The notes: generated from the sequence alone by a model not told the origin. 5,160 nt of DNA from Candidatus Nitrosopumilus sp. (GCA_029941825.1 JAPYTM010000069.1:1-5160), one strand, 5' to 3'; counted from the stretch's first letter, positions 1 through 4,446 are shown. Numbers and translations are program-made.

Positions 1-62
1 GATCTGAACCCGTGACCTTTACATTACCAATGTAACGCTCTACCAGACTGAGCTACCGAAGC
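1..62 (-). tRNA. tRNA-Thr(GGU), 3' end cut by window edge
   Basis: Reading the minus strand from 62, the gene folds as acceptor strand GCTTCGG, T8-A9, D-stem GCTC/GAGC, anticodon stem TTACA/TGTAA and loop TTGGTAA, giving anticodon GGU for threonine ACC/ACU codons. The T-stem starts as ACGGG, with loop TTCAGAT. The last ~12 nt (rest of the T-stem and the 3' acceptor strand) lie beyond base 1. There is no intron in the visible part. The T-loop has G where almost all tRNAs have A58. A TATA box at 87-94 sits the right distance upstream. Confidence 0.93.
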
Positions 63-86
63 ACAAATTTATCCTGTAGAAAATCC

Positions 87-94
87 TTATAATT
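87..94 (-). promoter_or_regulatory. TATA box of tRNA-Thr
   Basis: The minus strand reads AATTATAA, centred about 28 nt before the first base of the mature tRNA-Thr at 62. That fits an archaeal TBP site with transcription starting at or just before the tRNA. Confidence 0.6.
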
Positions 95-124
95 CTTCAT
101 CCTGAGTGAAATTCCTGTAAACTG

Positions 125-132
125 TTAAATTT
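125..132 (+). promoter_or_regulatory. TATA box of tRNA-Leu
   Basis: TTAAATTT is centred about 26 nt before the first base of tRNA-Leu (154). The 63-153 gap between the divergent tRNA-Thr and tRNA-Leu genes otherwise shows no reading frame or RNA gene. Confidence 0.55.
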
Positions 133-179
133 CGCACAGATTTTTACCCTTTTGGAGGAGTAATCAAGCCTGGCCAAAG

Positions 180-201
180 TAAGCACAATGTGCTTTTGGA
201 C
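180..201 (+). other. noncanonical D-arm tRNA intron (22 nt)
   Basis: The central 4-bp helix is CCAA (174-177) with TTGG (196-199). The 5' bulge is A178-G179-T180 and the 3' bulge A200-C201-A202. Cutting each bulge between its second and third base removes exactly 180-201 and restores the D-stem (positions 23/24 joined). Inside, AAGCAC/GTGCTT (181-186/190-195) forms a perfect 6-bp hairpin with loop AAT. The outer helix is CCTG (169-172) with CAGG (205-208). This matches the strict hBHBh' motif recognised by archaeal splicing endonuclease. Confidence 0.88.
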
Positions 202-215
202 ATGCAGGACTTAAG

Positions 216-230
216 ATCAAATAATGGGTG
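216..230 (+). other. canonical 37/38 anticodon-loop tRNA intron (15 nt)
   Basis: The outer helix is the anticodon stem 205-209/232-236. The central helix is CTTA (210-213) with TGGG (225-228), including two G-U pairs. The bulges are A214-G215-A216 and T229-G230-A231. Cuts after the second base of each bulge remove 216-230 and join G37 to A38. The internal part is an 8-nt loop (217-224) with at most one closing pair, so this is a minimal bulge-helix-loop type intron. An ATC repeat at both ends makes the boundary ambiguous by up to 3 nt from sequence alone; the fold picks the canonical site. Confidence 0.88.
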
Positions 231-280
231 ATCCTGTCTTTCAGGAGTTCGCGGGTTCAAATCCCGCCTCCTCCATTATT

Positions 281-667
281 CTATTTTGGATGTTTAATTC
301 CTCTGGCATTTAGAACTTCATACACATCTGGTAATGAAAATACAAAACCGACATGCACACAATCTTTCTCATCACATAACTGACAAAATAATTCTCCTTT
401 TTGAACTGCAACTTCTGCAATTCTATTTTTAATATTATCTTTTAATATAACACGATCATCATCAACTGAAATTTTTTCAATTTTTGGAGCATATCTTGCA
501 AATGTCTTATCTTTTTGCATCATCTCCTCTAACATGTAAGTTACATAACCTGAAAAACTGTTAACCCCTTTCATTACAAGGTCGTCTTTACTTTTTTGAT
601 AAACTTCATGGAAATTATCATAAACAGTTTCTGAAACAGTGATTGATTTGAATCCGGCTTTTGGCAA
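281..667 (-). CDS. RHH-like protein with SWIM-like zinc motif, function unknown
   Basis: A 128-aa protein I recognise only as a thaumarchaeal-type conserved hypothetical. Residues ~6-52 fit a ribbon-helix-helix pattern: a short strand (KSITV), a helix through SETVYDNFHEVYQ, then a second amphipathic helix NSFSGYVTYMLEEMM. That suggests a dimeric DNA-binding domain. Residues ~70-112 look like two beta strands followed by C95-x2-C98-x4-C103-x-H105, close to the SWIM zinc finger (CxC...CxH) but with CxxC first. The start is TTG at 665-667; no better in-frame start lies between it and the TATA box at 701-710, which predicts a leader of ~12 nt with only a weak AAGGAA. The stop is 5 nt from the convergent tRNA-Leu, so read-through would be antisense to that tRNA. 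It may be a small transcription factor; this is inference. Confidence 0.85.
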   Translation of the reverse strand: MPKAGFKSITVSETVYDNFHEVYQKSKDDLVMKGVNSFSGYVTYMLEEMMQKDKTFARYAPKIEKISVDDDRVILKDNIKNRIAEVAVQKGELFCQLCDEKDCVHVGFVFSLPDVYEVLNARGIKHPK

Positions 668-700
668 TTTACTTTTCCTTACCGTACAATAAGGTACCCA

Positions 701-710
701 AGTATATAAT
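701..710 (-). promoter_or_regulatory. TATA box of the 281-667 gene
   Basis: The minus strand reads ATTATATACT, the strongest TATA-like string in the 668-784 divergent intergenic region. It is centred ~38 nt before the TTG start, so transcription should begin near 679 and give a short leader. Confidence 0.6.
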
Positions 711-754
711 GTTTTATTTTAAAAAGTAGAATGTTAATGTAAATGGAAATTAGT

Positions 755-763
755 CTTTATACC
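755..763 (+). promoter_or_regulatory. TATA box of the 785-1678 regulator gene
   Basis: CTTTATACC is centred 26 nt before the ATG at 785, predicting a leaderless transcript that starts at or next to the A of the ATG. It lies back to back with the promoter of the 281-667 gene. Confidence 0.6.
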
Positions 764-784
764 ATACCTTAATCCAAGAGCACT

Positions 785-1678
785 ATGGGTAGAGGATATT
801 CAACTGAAGAAATTAGACAAAAATTAATTCCAATTTTGAAAGATTCTGAAACTGGAATGTCTGGGGTTGAGATATCTGAAAAAATTAATGTTAATCGAAT
901 TACTATGGCAAAATATTTGAAAGTTTTTGCAGCTGAAGGATTACTCCGTCAAAAAAATATTGGAAATATTATCTTGTGGTTTTTAGAATCAGGACAAGAG
1001 TCTTTTAATTTCCCTGATGATTATTTCAAAATAGCACCTAGGTATCTTGATTATTTAATTAAAGGTACTGAAGATCAGATTTTCTCTCTAATTCGTAATT
1101 GTCTACATTCTGGAGCAACTGTAAACCGTTTGATCTTTGAAGGAATTTTACCTGTCATTAATTCCATCCAGAATTTGTATGATGATGGTAAGATTGGTAT
1201 TTCTGAACTGAATCTCTTAAAAACCACAATATCAAAATCCTTTCAAATTTTTCATCAACTTCATGTGGTTTCTGATTCAAAAAAGAATGTGATCATAATT
1301 GCAGCTGATTCCCAAAGCCTCTTGTTTTCTGAAGCTGCATCAGCTGCTTATCATTCTGACAATTGGAGAGTTTATCATTTAGGCGATATGTCTACTGCAA
1401 TCAATGTCTTATTTGATCTTGATTTTCAAAAGTTAATTGGAAAAATTTGGAAACAGAAACCTGGGATTTTGTTAGTAGTTGTATTTTCACAAACTGTTGA
1501 AAGTTTGAATTTTTTTGCAGATTCAATAAATCCTATCAAAGAAAAATCTGGAAAACGTATGAAATTAGCACTTTGTGGAAAAATACCCAAAAACCTCAAA
1601 ATTGATTCAGACGTATTATCTGAAAAGATTGATGATGTTTTACAGTGGTCTCAAACCGTATCTCAAAATTTTAAATGA
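785..1678 (+). CDS. winged-helix regulator with degenerate B12-sensor module
   Basis: 297 aa. Residues ~5-68 form a winged helix: SGVEISEKINVNRITMAKY is the helix-turn-helix and NIGNIILWFL the wing. Residues ~82-160 resemble the four-helix B12-binding module of corrinoid proteins and CarH/LitR photoreceptors (GILPVINSIQNLYDDGKIGI matches the usual 'lLpal..ig.lW..G.isv' pattern). Residues ~167-290 resemble the Rossmann-type cobalamin domain: strand NVIIIAADS, then WRVYHLGDMS for the usual 'v..LG..vp'. Key residues differ. DxHxxG is D175-S-Q177-S-L-L180, so the axial His and the Gly are lost. The W-x9-EH motif aligns as Y132-x9-L142-N143. It is therefore probably a cobalamin-independent relative, or it senses another ligand. 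The start is set by the TATA box 26 nt upstream. The gene converges on tRNA-Ile 7 nt beyond the stop. The domain call is firm in outline; the ligand is unknown. Confidence 0.88.
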   Translation: MGRGYSTEEIRQKLIPILKDSETGMSGVEISEKINVNRITMAKYLKVFAAEGLLRQKNIGNIILWFLESGQESFNFPDDYFKIAPRYLDYLIKGTEDQIFSLIRNCLHSGATVNRLIFEGILPVINSIQNLYDDGKIGISELNLLKTTISKSFQIFHQLHVVSDSKKNVIIIAADSQSLLFSEAASAAYHSDNWRVYHLGDMSTAINVLFDLDFQKLIGKIWKQKPGILLVVVFSQTVESLNFFADSINPIKEKSGKRMKLALCGKIPKNLKIDSDVLSEKIDDVLQWSQTVSQNFK

Positions 1679-1685
1679 TAAAAAA

Positions 1686-1760
1686 TGGGCCCGATGTGAT
1701 TCGAACACATGACCTTTCGATTATCAGTCGAACGCTCCAGCCAAGCTGAGCTACGAGCCC
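1686..1760 (-). tRNA. tRNA-Ile(GAU)
   Basis: A 75-nt intronless gene: acceptor GGGCTCG/CGGGCCC with discriminator A (base 1686) and no encoded CCA, D-stem GCTC/GAGC, anticodon stem TTCGA/TCGAA with loop CTGATAA, T-stem ATGTG/CACAT with loop TTCGAAT. Anticodon GAU reads AUC/AUU. It lies downstream of the thioredoxin-fold gene on the same strand, 33 nt from its stop, and has its own likely TATA box. Confidence 0.97.
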
Positions 1761-1785
1761 ACGAACAACACTCTAGGCTGGAGTC

Positions 1786-1792
1786 ATTTAAG
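1786..1792 (-). promoter_or_regulatory. TATA box of tRNA-Ile
   Basis: The minus strand reads CTTAAAT, centred ~29 nt before the tRNA start at 1760. The AT-rich block TTAAACTTAAAT (1797-1786) runs into the stop codon of the upstream gene (1794-1796), so the promoter abuts the end of a coding region. Confidence 0.45.
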
Positions 1793-1793
1793 T

Positions 1794-2348
1794 TTAATTT
1801 TCTTTCCATTTGATTGAACAGCCAATTGATGGGTCAAAATCCTTTTCAATTTTTTCACCGGACAATAATTTTTGTATGTTGTTAACCATTGTCTTTTCGG
1901 TAACTGTATCATCTGGTTTCATAGAATTGTCAATTTTCCCATGAAACACTAATTGTTTTTTACTGTTAAACAAAAATGGATCTGGTGTACACATGGCACC
2001 ATATTTTTTAGCAATTTCTTGTGTTTCATCTACTAGGTAGTCAAATCCAAATCCTTTTTCTTTTGCTGTTTGTTTCATGGCATCAAAACTGTCTTCAGGA
2101 TAATCTGTGGAATCATTACTATTGATTCCTACGATGGCAATGTCTTTTCCAAATTTTTCATATAACTCATTTAATGAATCTACTTTTGCTTTAACATATG
2201 GACAGTGATTACACATGAAAATCACCAAAATTCCTTTGTAGTTACTATAATCATTTAACGAATGTTTCTTGTCATCAATTCCTAATAGTTCAAAATCAGG
2301 TGCAATATTATTCACTTTTAGTTTAATCTGTGATTCTAAAAGTACCAT
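1794..2348 (-). CDS. thioredoxin-fold, peroxiredoxin-like protein (PRX_like1 type)
   Basis: 184 aa, full length for the AhpC/TSA-like 'thioredoxin family protein' group. After APDFELLGID (the usual peroxiredoxin N-terminal strand) comes C46-N-H-C49-PYVKA, the family's redox CxxC. Later come YPEDSFDAMKQTAKEKGF, DETQEIAKKYGAMC120-TPDPFLF containing the cis-proline loop, and the family's C-terminal GC177SIKWK. I see no signal peptide or membrane span, so it is probably a cytoplasmic thiol oxidoreductase or peroxidase; the substrate is not readable from sequence. The ATG at 2346-2348 is preferred because ATAAAA on the plus strand (TTTTAT on the coding strand) lies ~26 nt upstream, predicting a leaderless mRNA. 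The divergent neighbour is tRNA-Ala. No partner reductase gene is adjacent. Confidence 0.92.
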   Translation of the reverse strand: MVLLESQIKLKVNNIAPDFELLGIDDKKHSLNDYSNYKGILVIFMCNHCPYVKAKVDSLNELYEKFGKDIAIVGINSNDSTDYPEDSFDAMKQTAKEKGFGFDYLVDETQEIAKKYGAMCTPDPFLFNSKKQLVFHGKIDNSMKPDDTVTEKTMVNNIQKLLSGEKIEKDFDPSIGCSIKWKEN

Positions 2349-2368
2349 GGAAAAACGATCTTACATTC

Positions 2369-2378
2369 AAATAAAATC
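2369..2378 (-). promoter_or_regulatory. TATA box of the peroxiredoxin-like gene
   Basis: The coding strand reads GATTTTATTT (2378-2369), centred ~26 nt before the ATG at 2348. This predicts a leaderless transcript. It shares the 2349-2428 gap with the divergent tRNA-Ala promoter. Confidence 0.55.
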
Positions 2379-2397
2379 CTTGCCAAGAAGACAACAA

Positions 2398-2403
2398 TTA
2401 AAA
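2398..2403 (+). promoter_or_regulatory. TATA box of tRNA-Ala
   Basis: TTAAAA is centred ~28 nt before the first base of tRNA-Ala (2429), about 25 bp from the opposite-facing promoter of the peroxiredoxin-like gene. Confidence 0.5.
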
Positions 2404-2428
2404 TCCACACATTAATCATTCTTCATGT

Positions 2429-2502
2429 GGGCCGGTAGTATAGCCTGGTAGTATACCCGCCTTGCACGCGGGGGGTCACGGATTCGAATTCCGTCCGGTC
2501 CA
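2429..2502 (+). tRNA. tRNA-Ala(UGC)
   Basis: A 74-nt intronless gene: acceptor GGGCCGG/CCGGTCC with discriminator A2502 and no encoded CCA. It contains the alanine identity pair G3-U70 (G2431 with T2499). The D-stem is GTAT/GTAT, the anticodon stem CCCGC/GCGGG with loop CTTGCAC (anticodon UGC), and the T-stem ACGGA/TCCGT with loop TTCGAAT. Confidence 0.97.
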
Positions 2503-2549
2503 CTTTAAAACATATCAGATCTATGATGGATTTCAGATTTCTGGATGGA

Positions 2550-2557
2550 TTTAAATA
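2550..2557 (+). promoter_or_regulatory. TATA box of the 33-aa microprotein gene
   Basis: TTTAAATA is centred ~26 nt before the ATG at 2580, so the transcript should be leaderless. This spacing is the main support that the short frame is a gene. A 9-bp direct repeat (GATGGATTT at 2525 and 2544) lies directly upstream, its second copy overlapping the TATA box. Confidence 0.62.
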
Positions 2558-2579
2558 GGATAAGTTTACGTTTTTTCTT

Positions 2580-2681
2580 ATGACAAGCGCAGCAGATGGA
2601 TGGCCAGTATTTATTCCACTCATTGTAGGTTTAGCACCAGGATTGATTTACTGGATAGCATTAACCGCAAAGAAAGGCTAA
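2580..2681 (+). CDS. 33-aa single-span membrane microprotein
   Basis: ATG at 2580 to TAA at 2679-2681. Residues 1-7 (MTSAADG) are polar; residues ~8-28, from W8 to L28, form one hydrophobic segment with P9, P13, G17, P20 and G21; the tail is TAKKG. By the positive-inside rule the lysine tail would face the cytoplasm. Size and shape resemble small accessory subunits of membrane complexes; there is a loose resemblance to PsaI-like peptides (IPLIVGLAP), which I do not treat as homology. Support for a real gene is a well-placed TATA box, a leaderless ATG, T-rich tracts after the stop (2694-2709), and a compositionally coherent membrane peptide. I do not recognise a function; a respiratory or ammonia-oxidation complex partner is only a guess. 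Confidence 0.7.
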   Translation: MTSAADGWPVFIPLIVGLAPGLIYWIALTAKKG

Positions 2682-2690
2682 AATTTACAT

Positions 2691-2710
2691 CTCTTTTTAC
2701 TTTCTTTTTA
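2691..2710 (+). terminator. T-rich terminator after the microprotein gene
   Basis: Two T5 runs (2694-2698 and 2705-2709) within a pyrimidine-rich stretch start 12 nt after the microprotein stop. Archaeal RNA polymerase commonly ends transcription at such tracts without a hairpin. Confidence 0.5.
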
Positions 2711-2760
2711 TTATCTAACACGTCTAGTGTGAATTGGGTTAAACGTTGTTACCTTTTTTG

Positions 2761-2773
2761 TTCACTATGTGAA
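2761..2773. repeat. perfect 5-bp inverted repeat, possible operator
   Basis: TTCAC-TAT-GTGAA lies ~40-53 bp upstream of the chosen ATG of the exported-protein gene and just upstream of its weak TATA box. Its right half overlaps TGTGAATTG (2768-2776), which also occurs at 2728-2736, 40 bp earlier. Such a site could bind a dimeric regulator, but it is short enough to occur by chance. Confidence 0.3.
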
Positions 2774-2784
2774 TTGTTATCTGA

Positions 2785-2792
2785 GATTAATC
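2785..2792 (+). promoter_or_regulatory. weak TATA box of the exported-protein gene
   Basis: GATTAATC, within an AT-rich block to 2798, is centred ~26 nt before the ATG at 2814. It is less TATA-like than the other promoters here. GGTTAAAC near 2738-2745 would instead suit a GTG start at 2769. Confidence 0.4.
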
Positions 2793-2813
2793 TTAATTCT
2801 CAAAGAAATCTAT

Positions 2814-3884
2814 ATGTTGAAAATTATTTCTAGTGTATTTTTAATTTTACTTTTAATTCCGTTTTCACAGGTATTTTCTGCAGAATTTATAGACAATCCT
2901 TCAACATTATCTGTATCTTTTAGTAATAATACTCCCTTTGTCTATCTGGATTCAGATGGATATACTGTTGTAGTTGGTATAGTTGAAAATAATAATTCTT
3001 TAACCTCTATAGATAATGTTCGAATTCAAGCAAGCTTTTTTGATGATTTTAATTCTGACCCGTTAGAGGTTGTAGTTGGTAATTCCACTTTAGACGTAAT
3101 TCCACCTGATGGAAAATCTCCATATGTCATTCGTTCCCAAACCCCTAATCCTAACATAACTCAGGCATATGTTTCACCAAAAATTATTTTTGACTCCTCA
3201 AGTGGAAAAGAAACAGAATTTGTAGTATATTCAAGCGAAGTATCTTGGGACACTTTGTTTAGATTTTCAGGAGTTTTACAAAATGGTGATTCTCAAAATT
3301 CTAATACAAATATCTACCTTGCTTTCTATGATGAATTTGAACCTCCTAGAATTCTTAGTGTATCAACAATCGAACTTGGTGATGTAGAATCTAATGCTGA
3401 AGTTATTTTTGATATTGATGAAAAAATTAATGTGAATTCTAAAGGATTTTTAATGTTTGCAGAATCTAACATTTTCAATTCTAATGTTGTTGATGTGACA
3501 CTTCCTTCCACGCAATCTTTAACAAAATTAGTTACTATTTCTGATGTTGTTGTAAAGGATTCTCTTGGAAATAATCTTTCTGAAATAGAACTTGGTTCTA
3601 TAGTAAATATAGAAAGTAAAACTTGGATACAATTTGCAGTAGATCAATCTACTAATGAAACTCCATACACATACTATGTACAAATCAAAGAATCTGGAAA
3701 ACTTCCATATGTTGAATATATTGGAAAATATGATGGCCAGTTTATTGGTACTGGACTTCAATCTCAAACTATAGAATGGATCCCAAAAAATAGTGGATTG
3801 TTCTTCATTGAGACCTTTGTATGGGATAGAGATAATGTCCCAATTTCAGAAAAGGGTCAATTTGTTCTAATTTATGTAAAATAA
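2814..3884 (+). CDS. exported beta-rich surface protein, function unknown
   Basis: 356 aa from the ATG at 2814. The N-terminus is a clear Sec signal peptide: MLK, a hydrophobic core to about residue 20, and cleavage probable after FSA (residue 23). The frame also opens at GTG 2769 (15 more residues), but that would bury the signal peptide behind MNCYLRLILILKEIY, so I prefer 2814. Residues ~48-115 resemble an FxLYD-type domain (TVVVGIVENN, a conserved N, later PPDGKSPYVI). Residues ~145-235 and ~236-356 look like two more beta-sandwich domains, ending in a strand-rich GLFFIETFVW...VLIYVK. There are at least six N-x-S/T sequons (N38, N60, N90, N114, N254, N281), no second membrane span and no sorting motif, and no cysteine in the mature part. 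Probably an extracellular or S-layer-associated protein, perhaps assembled or adhesive; the role is not deducible. CoaD follows 33 nt later with its own promoter. Confidence 0.87.
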   Translation: MLKIISSVFLILLLIPFSQVFSAEFIDNPSTLSVSFSNNTPFVYLDSDGYTVVVGIVENNNSLTSIDNVRIQASFFDDFNSDPLEVVVGNSTLDVIPPDGKSPYVIRSQTPNPNITQAYVSPKIIFDSSSGKETEFVVYSSEVSWDTLFRFSGVLQNGDSQNSNTNIYLAFYDEFEPPRILSVSTIELGDVESNAEVIFDIDEKINVNSKGFLMFAESNIFNSNVVDVTLPSTQSLTKLVTISDVVVKDSLGNNLSEIELGSIVNIESKTWIQFAVDQSTNETPYTYYVQIKESGKLPYVEYIGKYDGQFIGTGLQSQTIEWIPKNSGLFFIETFVWDRDNVPISEKGQFVLIYVK

Positions 3885-3886
3885 TA

Positions 3887-3896
3887 GATTTATTTT
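3887..3896 (+). promoter_or_regulatory. TATA box of coaD
   Basis: GATTTATTTT, immediately after the stop of the exported-protein gene, is centred ~26 nt before the ATG at 3918. coaD is therefore likely transcribed separately and leaderless. The T-rich string may also help end the upstream transcript. Confidence 0.55.
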
Positions 3897-3917
3897 CAAA
3901 GGAATTCATACGCTTGC

Positions 3918-4394
3918 ATGTCTAAATTTTCTCTTGTTGCAATGGGTGGAACATTTGATATAATTCATAAAGGTCATCTTACTTTGCTTTCAAATGCATT
4001 TTCAATATCTGATAAAATAATTATTGGATTAACCAGTGATGAACTTGCTCAAAAAAAGGGAAAACTCACAATCAACAAATATGATGAGCGACTTGAGAAT
4101 TTAATAGAAATAATTTTGATGGAATTTTCAAATCATTCATTTAAAATCAGTAAATTAGATAATGATTTTGGACCTGCTGTTTTAGAAACAGGAATTGAAG
4201 CTTTAGTCGTTAGTGATGAGACAAGTAATCAGGGAGTTATTCTAAATCAACTTAGAGCACAAAGAAAATTACCTCCTGTTCAAATGATAACTGTTCCAAT
4301 GTTTTTAGCAAAAGATGGCACTAGAATATCTACTTCTAGAATTCGGAATTCTGAAATTGATATAGATGGAAACTTGTTATCAATTGACAAGTAA
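3918..4394 (+). CDS. coaD: phosphopantetheine adenylyltransferase, archaeal type
   Basis: 158 aa, normal length for the archaeal family (COG1019). It transfers AMP from ATP to 4'-phosphopantetheine, making dephospho-CoA, the penultimate step of coenzyme A synthesis in the cytoplasm. The nucleotidyltransferase signature is GGTFDIIHKGH, with the HxGH motif at H17-K-G-H20 binding ATP phosphates. KKGKLTINKYDERLENL follows the second strand as in homologues, and ISTSRIR (137-143) is the C-terminal ATP-binding motif (ISxTxxR type, with S where T is usual). The ATG at 3918 has a TATA box 26 nt upstream. No other CoA-synthesis gene is adjacent. Family assignment is secure; FMN or CTP cytidylyltransferase alternatives fit the sequence less well. 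Confidence 0.94.
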   Translation: MSKFSLVAMGGTFDIIHKGHLTLLSNAFSISDKIIIGLTSDELAQKKGKLTINKYDERLENLIEIILMEFSNHSFKISKLDNDFGPAVLETGIEALVVSDETSNQGVILNQLRAQRKLPPVQMITVPMFLAKDGTRISTSRIRNSEIDIDGNLLSIDK

Positions 4395-4398
4395 CTTG

Positions 4399-4434
4399 TA
4401 GAATTTTGAGTAATTGGAATAAAACAAAATTCTA
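4399..4434. repeat. 10-bp perfect inverted repeat flanking a TATA box
   Basis: TAGAATTTTG (4399-4408) and CAAAATTCTA (4425-4434) are exact reverse complements separated by 16 bp, filling most of the 52-bp gap between coaD and the next gene. The right arm starts one base after the TATA box of the downstream gene (4419-4424). It could be a repressor site, or an RNA hairpin ending the coaD transcript. Confidence 0.5.
4419..4424 (+). promoter_or_regulatory. TATA box of the 109-aa gene
   Basis: ATAAAA is centred ~26 nt before the ATG at 4447, again predicting a leaderless transcript, and lies inside the inverted repeat 4399-4434. Confidence 0.55.
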
Positions 4435-4446
4435 TGATTAATTTTC

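Larger units (their letters stand above)
154..275 (+). tRNA. tRNA-Leu(UAA) with two introns
   Basis: The precursor is 122 nt and the mature tRNA 85 nt. Exons are 154-179, 202-215 and 231-275. The acceptor strand GGAGGAG (154-160) pairs with CTCCTCC (268-274), with discriminator A275 and no encoded CCA. The T-stem GCGGG/CCCGC encloses TTCAAAT. The anticodon stem CAGGA (205-209) pairs with TCCTG (232-236) around loop CTTAAGA once the intron is removed, giving anticodon UAA. The 14-nt variable region (237-250) makes it a type II tRNA, as expected for leucine. The D-stem A10-U25, U11-A24, C12-G23 forms only after 180-201 is removed, because G179 must join A202. Both introns have 3-nt-bulge/4-bp-helix/3-nt-bulge splice sites for the archaeal tRNA endonuclease. 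The first exon ends with the D-loop, including G18-G19 (172-173). Confidence 0.95.

Noticed and set aside
181..197. Hairpin AAGCAC/GTGCTT followed by T's, looking like an intrinsic terminator
   Set aside because: It lies inside tRNA-Leu and is explained as the internal helix of the D-arm intron; the T's pair in the BHB central helix.
2521..2545. Box C/D sRNA suggested by ATGATGG
   Set aside because: Box C would need TGATGA, and no box D (CTGA) or terminal stem lies at the right distance.
2423..2623. 66-codon open frame on the minus strand
   Set aside because: It runs antisense through tRNA-Ala and the microprotein promoter, and its peptide has no coherent pattern.
2769..2813. GTG start that would extend the exported protein by 15 residues
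   Set aside because: The ATG at 2814 begins a textbook signal peptide; the extension would bury it. A TATA-like string near 2738-2745 keeps the option slightly open.
2600..2833. 77-codon open frame on the plus strand
   Set aside because: It overlaps the microprotein in another frame, crosses the T-rich terminator and enters the start of the exported-protein gene; no promoter or protein pattern supports it.
3326..3767. Two minus-strand open frames (3326-3511 and 3528-3767)
   Set aside because: They are antisense to the exported-protein gene, with low-complexity translations and no promoter.
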